A stretch of DNA of 5,491 nucleotides from Deltaproteobacteria bacterium CG_4_8_14_3_um_filter_43_13 (GTDB taxonomy: Bacteria > Desulfobacterota > UBA8473), in the NCBI GenBank assembly GCA_002782605.1, contig PFIF01000129.1, positions 1 through 5,491 of the forward strand, given 5' to 3'. Position 1 is the stretch's first letter; every line of letters begins with the position of its first letter. A model generated the notes under the pieces. That model was not told the DNA's origin, searched no databases, and saw only the letters and a program-made list of their open reading frames with translations. Made by a program: the position numbers and the translations under genes. Positions 1 through 5,396 of this stretch are shown here, one piece after another.

Positions 1-16
1 AGAATCGCTATGTTGC

Positions 17-51
17 CCCCTCCCCTTAATCCCCTCCCACCAAGGGAGGGG
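17..51. repeat. GC-rich hairpin repeat (REP/MITE-like)
   Basis: Two tandem C-tracts of the CCCCTCCC type (17-25 and 31-38) are followed by ACCAA and then GGGAGGGG (44-51). Bases 31-38 and 44-51 form a perfect 8-bp stem with a 5-base loop, and the first C-tract could pair with the same G-tract as an alternative. A short T-run follows at 57-61, so it could also work as a weak rightward terminator. Similar C-tract/G-tract hairpins are dispersed in many environmental bacterial genomes; that this one is a multicopy element is inferred from its form only. Confidence 0.5.
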
Positions 52-60
52 AGACATTTT

Positions 61-213
61 TGGTAAAGTTATTTATGAGTCAAAGCACTAGGATAACAAT
101 CAAACGGAGTTAATGAAATGATTTTGAGTTTCTCTATTCAAAGGACAAGATAAAGAAGACCAGGATATCAGAGTCCTGAAAAAAGGCATTGAAACAGATT
201 GAGTTACCTAAGA
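61..213. other. Gene-free stretch
   Basis: No convincing coding frame is visible on either strand. The only start codons with a purine-rich upstream sequence (near 117-120) open frames of at most a dozen codons. The stretch probably belongs to the 3' untranslated region of a rightward gene lying left of the window, because a rightward terminator follows directly. Confidence 0.4.
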
Positions 214-256
214 CCCCCGTTTCTTAAAAAAGAGAGGGGGTTTTTAATTTTGTTTT
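214..256 (+). terminator. Rho-independent terminator, rightward
   Basis: CCCCC (214-218) pairs with GGGGG (236-240). With G219 bulged, TTTCTT (220-225) pairs with AAGAGA (230-235) around an AAAA loop, giving an 11-bp stem with one G-T pair. TTTTTAATTTTGTTTTT follows from 241. The T-tract is only on the right side, so the terminator serves plus-strand transcription. No plus-strand gene ends inside the window before it, so the gene it serves must lie to the left. Confidence 0.8.
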
Positions 257-282
257 TGGGCAAAGGGAGAGATGGTAGATAT

Positions 283-369
283 TGGTGCCGAAGAGGGGAC
301 TCGAACCCCTACGAGGGAACCCTCACTAGGTCCTGAACCTAGCGCGTCTACCAGTTCCGCCACTTCGGC
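283..369 (-). tRNA. tRNA-Leu (anticodon CAG)
   Basis: Read on the minus strand, the 7-bp acceptor stem GCCGAAG (369-363) pairs with CTTCGGC (293-287). The discriminator A is at 286 and an encoded CCA at 285-283. The anticodon stem CTAGG/CCTAG encloses the loop TTCAGGA, which gives anticodon CAG (333-335) reading CUG leucine codons. A long variable arm (TGAGGG-TT-CCCTCG) marks a class II tRNA, and the T-arm contains GGTTCGAGTCC. The opening GCCGAAGTGGCGGAA and GGTAGACGC in the D-arm are typical of bacterial leucine tRNAs. It stands alone, divergent from ribF. No clear terminator is seen on its 3' side. Confidence 0.97.
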
Positions 370-421
370 ATAGAAGGTATCTTACTAACAGGCGCAGTAA
401 CAAGTGAAAGACATTAATTAG

Positions 422-450
422 TTGCAAAATCCGTATTTTTAACTTATACT
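422..450 (+). promoter_or_regulatory. sigma70-type promoter of ribF
   Basis: TTGCAA (422-427, 4 of 6 to TTGACA), a 17-base spacer and TATACT (445-450, 5 of 6 to TATAAT) predict a transcript start near 457 and a leader of about 84 bases. The position also argues against translation from the TTG at 451, which directly abuts the -10 box. Confidence 0.65.
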
Positions 451-540
451 TTGTGTCCTTGTAATTGTCAAGCCTATTTTGTTTTTAGCTTTCTGCACGT
501 TAACTCTTACCACCATGGAAATTCAGAAGGAAACGATTCA

Positions 541-1476
541 ATGGAAATTATACGAGGAACCGCAAATTTAAAGAAAAAATTTAATACACCGGTTATAACC
601 ATAGGAAATTTTGATGGTATTCACCTGGGACACCAAAAGATATTTGAGGAGGTAAAACAAAGAAGCTATGAATTGAAAGGGGATTCAATAGTCTATACCT
701 TTGAACCCCATCCTTTAAATATACTGTCTCCCCATAAGAAAGTCCCCTTAATTACCTCCTTTTCAGAAAAGATAAAGTTAATAGAAGAAGCGGGGATTGA
801 TATTGTAATCTGCGAAGATTTTACACCTGAATATGCCAATCTATCACCAAGACAATTTGTGAAGAATATCCTTATGGACAAGATCGGAATCAGAGCTATC
901 TTCGTCGGTCATGATTGTGCCTTTGGTAAAGGAAGAAAAGGGAATATTGATACACTAAAACAACTAGGTGAAGAATTCGATTTTGAAGTACACGCTGTAG
1001 ATGCCGTTAAAGTGGACGACGTCCTCGTCAGCAGCACAAAAATTAGAGATACCATCCAAAAGGGAGATGTAAAAAAGGTTGCTAGCTTACTGGGAAGAAG
1101 CTATTCAATCTCCGGAAAGGTAGAGAAGGGTAAAAGCAGGGGGAAAGGATTGGGGTTTCCTACGGCAAATCTTAAATCAGTTGAAGAAATCTGCCCTAAA
1201 CCGGGAATATATGCAGTTCATGTATCTTATAGAGATCAACCTTACCAGGGGGTTGTAAATATTGGTTTTAACCCTACCTTTAAAGACAAGGCTCTTTCCA
1301 TTGAAGTCTATGTCCTGGAGTTTAACAAAGACATCTATGATGAATATATCAAGATATCCTTCGTGGAAAGGCTGAGAAACGAAAAGGCATTTAATACTCC
1401 AGACGAACTTGTCCTACAGATAAAGAAGGACGTCGAAATGGCGAGAAGGATATTAAAGGTCGATCTCAATCCTTAA
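541..1476 (+). CDS. ribF: Bifunctional riboflavin kinase / FAD synthetase
   Basis: A cytoplasmic enzyme that phosphorylates riboflavin to FMN and adenylylates FMN to FAD, using ATP. From the ATG at 541 the protein has 311 residues, close to the roughly 310 usual in the family. The N-terminal FMN adenylyltransferase domain (about 1-185) shows GNFDGIHLGH (22-31, with the nucleotidyltransferase HxGH signature), FEPHP (54-58), a GHDCAFGKGRKG segment (123-134) and SSTKIR (164-169). The C-terminal riboflavin kinase domain (about 186-311) has GFPTANL (205-211), the ATP/Mg-binding PTAN motif, and an expected catalytic Glu in IEVYVLEF (E255). The frame is open back to a TTG at 451, but AGAAGG (525-530) lies 10 bases before the 541 ATG and homology begins there. 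It is monocistronic and convergent with the next gene, and no riboswitch is seen in its short leader. All key motifs are present, so it should be active. Confidence 0.96.
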   Translation: MEIIRGTANLKKKFNTPVITIGNFDGIHLGHQKIFEEVKQRSYELKGDSIVYTFEPHPLNILSPHKKVPLITSFSEKIKLIEEAGIDIVICEDFTPEYANLSPRQFVKNILMDKIGIRAIFVGHDCAFGKGRKGNIDTLKQLGEEFDFEVHAVDAVKVDDVLVSSTKIRDTIQKGDVKKVASLLGRSYSISGKVEKGKSRGKGLGFPTANLKSVEEICPKPGIYAVHVSYRDQPYQGVVNIGFNPTFKDKALSIEVYVLEFNKDIYDEYIKISFVERLRNEKAFNTPDELVLQIKKDVEMARRILKVDLNP

Positions 1477-1520
1477 CCTTCTCAGGATGGGCATGGTTTG
1501 GTCTTTGAGCGGCAATTTTA

Positions 1521-2741
1521 CTAACCCATAATAAGGGTGATTATCAAGCCTACACAGAAAACAGAAATAGCCGGAAGCCACAGCAACCTGTATACTCCGT
1601 TTAATCCAGCCTTAAAATAATCCTTTGTCAGGATCAGGCATAAATGCATGGGGGAGAGGATAACCCCACAATAACCACTGGCATAGGAGAGCATCATATA
1701 AGTCAGAAAATGGCCGTCAGAATGGAAGAGGGGTAAGAGTATAGGGAAGGTAATTCCCACAAAGGCAATGGTAATTCCTGTCAATATACCTGCAATAAAT
1801 GGAAGAGAGATTAATATAAGAAGGGTGGGGAAACCAATAGCCGAGAGACCTTCTGAAATAACGGATATAGCCTTTGTAGTCTCCAACATATTTTGAAAAA
1901 ACATTACCCCTAATACCATAAGCGCCATCTCTATTGAGATGCTTTTACGGATCATCCTTCCCATGTCCCTTAAAGAAATTCTGTAAAGTACCCATAATAC
2001 CGCAATAGTAAGGGCAAAGGAATAGACCAGGTCAACCTTTAGGGCAATGACCAGGAAGAGAGCAAGTAAAAGGGGGAATAATGATCTAAGCAGTTGGTAT
2101 AAATTTTTTGTCAAATCCCCTTTTTCACATAATTCACGGACAGGCGAGTTTCTCCGAACATTTTTGTATCCAAAAACGATACCGCTGCCAACAGCCGCTA
2201 AAAAAAGAGGAAGGTTAACAAGGCTAATCTCTCTTATGGATACCCCTAATATTGCAGAAGCAAGAACTATCCCAGGATAGGTAGGCAACACATATTCCCA
2301 GATGTGCCTGAACCAATAGTTTAGAAATGTCCTCTTTTCTCTGGAGAGGTTTAACTCATCTGATGCTGTTACTACCATGGGGGCAGATATCACTGCTCCA
2401 CCCATAAGAGGCACAAGACCGATAATTGCAGGCAATATGCCAACTACTATCCTGAGATCATGGAGTATGTTCTTGAAGGATTCCAGCATATTTCTTAATT
2501 CACCTGTCTCATCCATTAAATTGCTGAAAAGCAGTATCAGAAGCAAGGCCCCTATCAATTTTAAAGTCTTGGGATCCACGCTGGAAGCCAGGAATACTTC
2601 TCCTATACTTGATACAGGCGTTTGGAAGAGTAACCCCAATACCACGGATCCAATAATAAGCGTGAGCCACAGGTTCAGTTTTTTCAGTACCAATAAGATG
2701 ATTAAACAGAAAAGCAACCAAATCTTTATAAGACCAATCAT
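1521..2741 (-). CDS. DUF401-family integral membrane protein (putative transporter)
   Basis: A 406-residue, very hydrophobic protein with about ten predicted membrane segments (roughly 3-20, 24-40, 60-76, 97-116, 150-168, 177-192, 217-250, 270-285, 303-337, 350-372 and 386-405). It resembles the DUF401 family (AF0261-like) in PLMGGAVISAPMV (111-123), FLNYWFRHIWEYVLPTYPG (139-157), GILTGITIAFVGITFPIL (318-335) and the SGYCGVILSP segment (355-364). The two Gly/Pro-rich hairpin-like stretches in each half recall ion-transporter superfamily folds, so transport of an organic anion or similar solute is a reasonable guess; no substrate is known to me. The start ATG at 2741 has AGG about 11 bases upstream, and the only closer alternative ATG meets a stop at once. 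It lies 81 bases downstream of the SDR gene on the same strand, probably co-transcribed. No hairpin terminator is evident in the 44 bases between it and ribF. Confidence 0.85.
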   Translation of the reverse strand: MIGLIKIWLLFCLIILLVLKKLNLWLTLIIGSVVLGLLFQTPVSSIGEVFLASSVDPKTLKLIGALLLILLFSNLMDETGELRNMLESFKNILHDLRIVVGILPAIIGLVPLMGGAVISAPMVVTASDELNLSREKRTFLNYWFRHIWEYVLPTYPGIVLASAILGVSIREISLVNLPLFLAAVGSGIVFGYKNVRRNSPVRELCEKGDLTKNLYQLLRSLFPLLLALFLVIALKVDLVYSFALTIAVLWVLYRISLRDMGRMIRKSISIEMALMVLGVMFFQNMLETTKAISVISEGLSAIGFPTLLILISLPFIAGILTGITIAFVGITFPILLPLFHSDGHFLTYMMLSYASGYCGVILSPMHLCLILTKDYFKAGLNGVYRLLWLPAISVFCVGLIITLIMG

Positions 2742-2822
2742 AATTAGTTCATCCTGAAAAATGAAAAATTCCCTTTTCTGCTCTCTATTTTAGTTTGTTT
2801 GACCCGTCCAGAACTTGTCCTT

Positions 2823-3560
2823 CTATAAGAAAAGCCCACCATCTACACCAATGAGTTGGCCGGTAATGAAACTGGCATCATCGGATGCAAGAAATATAAA
2901 AACTGGTGGGATCTCTTCTGGTTCTGACATCCTTCCCAGTGCCCTGGCAGCTATTATTTTCTTGAATACCTCTTCAGGGATATTGTCGTACATCCTGGTT
3001 TTATGGGATGGAGCCACAGCATTGACGGTAATATTGTATCTTCCCAGTTCCTTAGCACATGTCTTGGTAAAGGCAATTACACCAGCCTTGGCTGCACTGT
3101 AATTTGCCTGTCCCACATTCCCTGCCCTTCCCGCAGCAGAGGCAACATTTATTATTTTTCCGTATCTTTGCTCTATCATATACGTCATGGCTGCTTTGGT
3201 GCATGAAAAGACCCCTTTCAAATCAATAGCTATTACAGAATCCCAATCATCCTCGGTCATCTTAGCCAGTAATTTGTCTCTTGTAATAGCAGCATTGTTT
3301 ACCAGGATGTCTATTTTTCCAAAATTATCAATGGCTGTCTTGATTATTTTCTGCCCTCCCTCCATCGTGGCAACGGTATTATAGCTTGCCGCTGCCTGTC
3401 CACCCAGTGATGTAATCTCTTTTACCACTTCACCCACTGGCTCAGGGGTTGTACCATTTATTACTACTTTAGCTCCTTCTTTTGCCATACCTAGGGCTAC
3501 TAATCTTCCCATCCCGCGGCTGGAGCCAGTAATTACAGCTACCTTGCCTTTTAACCTCAT
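2823..3560 (-). CDS. Short-chain dehydrogenase/reductase, FabG-like (3-oxoacyl-ACP reductase type)
   Basis: A 245-residue classical SDR, the usual length for FabG. The Rossmann fold starts with TGSSRGMG (11-18), the NAD(P)-binding TGxxxGxG motif, followed by NNAA (88-91), catalytic Ser141 in NVASAAG, and YSAAK (Tyr154, Lys158). It ends in GVDGG, as FabG proteins do. Family members reduce 3-oxoacyl-ACP/CoA or oxidise related alcohols with NAD(P)H in the cytoplasm. Two positions are off-consensus: the Asn of the catalytic tetrad (NLKG in most FabGs) is Asp113 in DLKGVF, and the PG of the substrate-loop motif is PS (VAPSHKTRM, 187-195). True fatty-acid-cycle FabG is therefore not certain, and no acpP or fabD neighbours are present. 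The start is firm, with GGAGGAG just upstream of the ATG. It is the first gene of a likely two-gene unit with the DUF401 protein. A generic 'SDR family oxidoreductase' is the safe name. Confidence 0.9.
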   Translation of the reverse strand: MRLKGKVAVITGSSRGMGRLVALGMAKEGAKVVINGTTPEPVGEVVKEITSLGGQAAASYNTVATMEGGQKIIKTAIDNFGKIDILVNNAAITRDKLLAKMTEDDWDSVIAIDLKGVFSCTKAAMTYMIEQRYGKIINVASAAGRAGNVGQANYSAAKAGVIAFTKTCAKELGRYNITVNAVAPSHKTRMYDNIPEEVFKKIIAARALGRMSEPEEIPPVFIFLASDDASFITGQLIGVDGGLFL

Positions 3561-3797
3561 AATTCTCCTCCACTGTTTTTGGGTTTAGTAATCGGGTTAC
3601 ACTGAAAAATGGGCTTTTTTACAGACTCAATGCCGCCCATAACCAGGGGAACGGTTTTAAGCTATCTGGTGCATACTATTTCTTATAAATCAAGACCTGA
3701 ACCTACTCCTCCTACATGCGGACATCAAGGCTAATAAGAGGCGAACTGTTCTCAATGCAACACTGTAAATAGTAAACATCATAGGCATATATATTTC
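3561..3797. other. Intergenic region upstream of the SDR gene
   Basis: This stretch of 237 bases separates the stop of the XRE/KaiC-like gene from the start of the SDR gene, both on the minus strand. It must hold the 3' end of one transcript and probably the promoter of the other. I see the strong SDR ribosome binding site (GGAGG, about 3566-3572) but no -35/-10 pair or hairpin-plus-T terminator good enough to call, and no coding frame. Confidence 0.4.
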
Positions 3798-4874
3798 TTA
3801 CCCTCTTTCTCTTCTGTTTTGCCTTTGATTTTTAAGGGGAGTGGGAGGATCAATAAAGAAAGAATCCAGGGATTTTTCAAGGCATCGGGCAATATCCACG
3901 AAGAGTTTAAGTGATGGAAGGCTCTGATTGCTCTCTATTTGAGATAACGCACTTGGTGAAATATCCAATATTCTGGCTAATTCTACCTGTGAAATGTTTT
4001 TTTTAAGTCGAAAATCCTTGATACGGCTTCCTATATTTATCCGGTCTTTATTGCGTAAAAAACTCGGAATCCTTTCCGAATCTCTCCCTTGATAAGACAA
4101 CCCATATGTTTTAAATCTTCGTTCATCTGCCTGTTCAGAGGGTTCTAGAAACTTTATCTCATTGTCTTGAAAATTATAGTAATGAACGCCGTTCAACAAC
4201 TGAGAAGGCCTGCCATCCATCTTTAAAAATCCTGCGGTACAGGTACTGTCTCCCTGAGAATCTAAATGAATTACCAATTGGGTTATATGGCTTATATTTG
4301 CTAAGAACGCTTTAGAATGAGCATCCTTAGCCAGGGGCCAGTAAGCCAATGCCTTTAGCTCAAAGAGTTTAGGACAGGTATATGTAAAGAAATGAAGGGT
4401 TTCTTTTTCACCCCATAGTTCTTGCATTCCCGTCAGACTATCAAAGGCATATTTACACAAGCTACCCTCTTTAAATTCATTTTGCAATTCACGAATGACT
4501 TTTATAAATTCGGTAGGGTCAGACAGGTCTTTTATGCAGTGTACACGAAATGACCTGGATACACTGGTTTCACTTTTGTAAAAGGATTGAAAAAACTCAT
4601 CACCCTTTGCCTTTCCGAATGTAAAGGCATCCACAAGTATAAAATCCTCTTTATCGAAAAACTCCTTATAACGTGTGTATATCTTTTGAGGAGGGAAATC
4701 AAAGCTCACATAGATATTCTTGAAAGGATTATCCTCCTTTACAGTCAAAAAACATTCCAAAAAATAATCATAATACGTCCCTGGCCCCAATATCCAAACT
4801 ACATTATCCCCAAGTAAAACCCCTCCCATGAGATCATCTAAATACGGAATTCCGCTGCTATAAAATTCTTTCAT
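3798..4874 (-). CDS. KaiC/RAD55-like domain fused to XRE-family helix-turn-helix regulator
   Basis: A 358-residue likely transcription factor. Residues 1 to about 245 resemble the RecA-fold KaiC/RAD55 family: SGIPYLDDLMGG (7-18) matches the usual TGIPGLDELLGGG opening, YAFDSLTG (142-149) sits where Walker B (VVIDSLS) is expected, and LKMDGRPSQLLNGVHYY (217-233) matches the closing strands. The P-loop, normally GPPGTGKT, is GPGTYYDYF (30-38), lacking the Lys and Thr for phosphate binding, so ATP hydrolysis is unlikely and a sensing or oligomerising role is inferred. Residues 279-340 are a clear Cro/CI-type HTH, with SQVELARILDISPSALSQIE (295-314) as its core. A basic tail ends the protein. The GTG at 4883 is a possible longer start, but GAGGTG (4881-4886) is better read as the ribosome binding site 6 bases before the ATG at 4874. 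It is transcribed away from an AT-rich palindromic region that it probably binds. Target and ligand are unknown. Confidence 0.88.
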   Translation of the reverse strand: MKEFYSSGIPYLDDLMGGVLLGDNVVWILGPGTYYDYFLECFLTVKEDNPFKNIYVSFDFPPQKIYTRYKEFFDKEDFILVDAFTFGKAKGDEFFQSFYKSETSVSRSFRVHCIKDLSDPTEFIKVIRELQNEFKEGSLCKYAFDSLTGMQELWGEKETLHFFTYTCPKLFELKALAYWPLAKDAHSKAFLANISHITQLVIHLDSQGDSTCTAGFLKMDGRPSQLLNGVHYYNFQDNEIKFLEPSEQADERRFKTYGLSYQGRDSERIPSFLRNKDRINIGSRIKDFRLKKNISQVELARILDISPSALSQIESNQSLPSLKLFVDIARCLEKSLDSFFIDPPTPLKNQRQNRRERG

Positions 4875-4945
4875 AAGACCCACCTCAAAAAATGGATGCT
4901 TAAGCTAAAAGGGATACTTTTTGAAAGTTCTTTTATTATTTGTTC

Positions 4946-4973
4946 AGTTTAGCTAAAAATATGGAAAAGTCAA
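4946..4973 (-). promoter_or_regulatory. Promoter of the XRE/KaiC-like gene
   Basis: On the minus strand TTGACT (4973-4968, 5 of 6) is followed, 16 bases on, by TAAACT (4951-4946, 4 of 6). The predicted start is near 4939, leaving a leader of about 65 bases. A perfect palindrome TTTAGCTAAA (4948-4957) overlaps the -10 box, where a bound repressor would block polymerase; autoregulation is inferred. Confidence 0.6.
4948..4957. promoter_or_regulatory. Candidate operator, TTTAGCTAAA palindrome
   Basis: A perfect 10-base palindrome overlaps the -10 of the leftward promoter. A near-copy TTAAGCTAAA lies at 4900-4909, inside the leader of the same gene and fused to a GCTTAAGC palindrome (4898-4905). 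A third related copy, TAAAGCTAA, is at 5118-5126 just past the predicted start of the rightward promoter. The shared core is TWWAGCTAA. Binding by the neighbouring XRE protein is inferred from position only. Confidence 0.45.
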
Positions 4974-5020
4974 AACAATTTGTTTTTAATAATTTAATTC
5001 ATAAGTTTTGCAAATTCAAT

Positions 5021-5041
5021 TAATTAAGTAACGCTTAATTA
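5021..5041. promoter_or_regulatory. Candidate operator, 21-bp inverted repeat between divergent promoters
   Basis: Perfect 8-base arms TAATTAAG (5021-5028) and CTTAATTA (5034-5041) are separated by 5 bases. The size and symmetry suit a dimeric Cro/CI-type HTH. It lies between the two divergent promoters, about 48 bases from the leftward -35 and 36 from the rightward -35. AT-richness makes short palindromes common here, but 8-base perfect arms with G/C inside are less likely by chance. Confidence 0.45.
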
Positions 5042-5076
5042 GTATCAAAATATTTTTATTGAACGCAATTTTTATC

Positions 5077-5105
5077 TTGACATTTAATTTAAGCATCATT
5101 AAAAT
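5077..5105 (+). promoter_or_regulatory. Strong sigma70-type promoter, rightward
   Basis: TTGACA (5077-5082, perfect), a 17-base spacer and TAAAAT (5100-5105, 5 of 6) form the best promoter in the window, with transcription starting near 5112. The spacer and -10 contain an imperfect dyad (TTTAAT 5083-5088 and ATTAAA 5098-5103) that includes TTAAGC (5089-5094), and a TAAAGCTAA copy follows at 5118-5126. It is divergent from the XRE/KaiC-like gene and points to the short frame at 5267. Confidence 0.75.
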
Positions 5106-5151
5106 ATTAACCATTGCTAAAGCTAAGCTAGTTATTTATTTTTCTAAAAAA

Positions 5152-5197
5152 GGGTTGAGTTAAGCAATATTTAACATATTTCATGTTAATTTAACCC
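5152..5197 (+). promoter_or_regulatory. Leader stem-loop of the rightward transcript
   Basis: GGGTTGAGTTAA (5152-5163) can pair with TTAATTTAACCC (5186-5197): 12 pairs, two of them G-U in RNA, around a 22-base loop. Nested inside are GTTAA/TTAAC dyads at 5159-5175 and 5185-5195. No T-tract follows, so it is not an obvious terminator. It could be an RNA regulatory hairpin in the roughly 155-base leader, or DNA binding sites. It matches no riboswitch class that I recognise. Confidence 0.4.
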
Positions 5198-5266
5198 TAA
5201 ATACTAACCCCGCCCTTCTTGTGGAAAGTTCCTCGAATTTGTTTTAGGGGGAGAAAGGAGGGTATC

Positions 5267-5320
5267 ATGCCTGAAGTAACAGTTTATGAACATGGCGAAT
5301 TTACTGATTTTGTCGAGTAG
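5267..5320 (+). pseudogene. 5' fragment of an unknown gene, interrupted by group II intron
   Basis: An ATG at 5267 with a strong ribosome binding site (AAAGGAGGG, 5255-5263) opens the frame MPEVTVYEHGEFTDFVE and stops at 5318-5320. The first 15 codons (to 5311) precede the predicted 3' boundary of an antisense group II intron at 5312; the last two codons and the stop come from intron sequence. I therefore read it as the start of a gene whose remainder lies beyond the intron, to the right of the window. An antisense intron cannot splice from this mRNA, so the gene is probably inactivated. The product is not recognised. It is the first gene downstream of the strong rightward promoter and divergent from the XRE/KaiC-like regulator, so it is a likely regulatory target. 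It could instead be a complete 17-residue peptide gene. Confidence 0.5.
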
Positions 5321-5360
5321 ACATCTTTTCAACCTCCTTTGTTGGTTGTTAATGCCCCTC
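5315..5360 (-). ncRNA. Group II intron domain VI with bulged branch-point A
   Basis: On the minus strand GAG (5360-5358) pairs with CTC (5317-5315), and GGGCAT (5357-5352) with ATGTCT (5324-5319) including two G-U pairs. This leaves one unpaired A (T at plus 5318) between them, 7 bases from the 3' end, which is where the lariat branch point lies in this ribozyme class. An inner CAACC/GGTTG stem with loop AACAAAGGA caps it. Confidence 0.82.
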
Positions 5361-5363
5361 ACA

Positions 5364-5396
5364 GAACCGTGCTTGAGGTTTTCCCTCACACGGCTC
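5364..5396 (-). ncRNA. Group II intron domain V
   Basis: GAGCCGTG at the 5' end pairs with CACGGTTC at the 3' end (8 bp including one G-U). A two-base AG bulge follows the distal helix TGAGG/CCTCA, capped by GAAAA. The AGC catalytic triad is at the usual place, positions 2-4. At 33 bases it is one shorter than the classic 34-base form, in the distal stem-loop, where a GAAA tetraloop is more usual. Confidence 0.88.

Noticed and set aside
379..408. Possible tRNA promoter on the minus strand (TTCACT, 18 bases, TAAGAT)
   Set aside because: Only 4 of 6 matches in each box, a long spacer, and a predicted start only a few bases before the tRNA; too weak to call.
451..540. Longer ribF start at TTG 451, adding 30 residues
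   Set aside because: The TTG directly follows the -10 box TATACT, the extension has no resemblance to RibF, and the ATG at 541 has a good AGAAGG site and matches family length.
2047..2757. Plus-strand and alternative minus-strand frames inside the DUF401 gene
   Set aside because: They are shadows of the 406-residue gene, whose codon pattern and family motifs are convincing; the shadows have no motifs or ribosome binding sites.
2815..3384. Plus-strand frames opposite the SDR gene
   Set aside because: Antisense shadows of a clearly recognisable SDR; no family resemblance.
3600..3720. Purine-rich AGGAGGAG on the minus strand near 3706-3714 as a site for a small gene
   Set aside because: Following starts open only a few codons before a stop, so no gene is supported.
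4875..4883. GTG start at 4883 for the XRE/KaiC-like gene
   Set aside because: The GTG is part of GAGGTG, which serves as the ribosome binding site for the ATG at 4874; nothing comparable precedes the GTG.
4910..5200. Replication origin or CRISPR leader in the AT-rich stretch
   Set aside because: No DnaA-box clusters, iterons or spaced direct repeats are seen. The AT-richness is explained well enough by a divergent promoter region.
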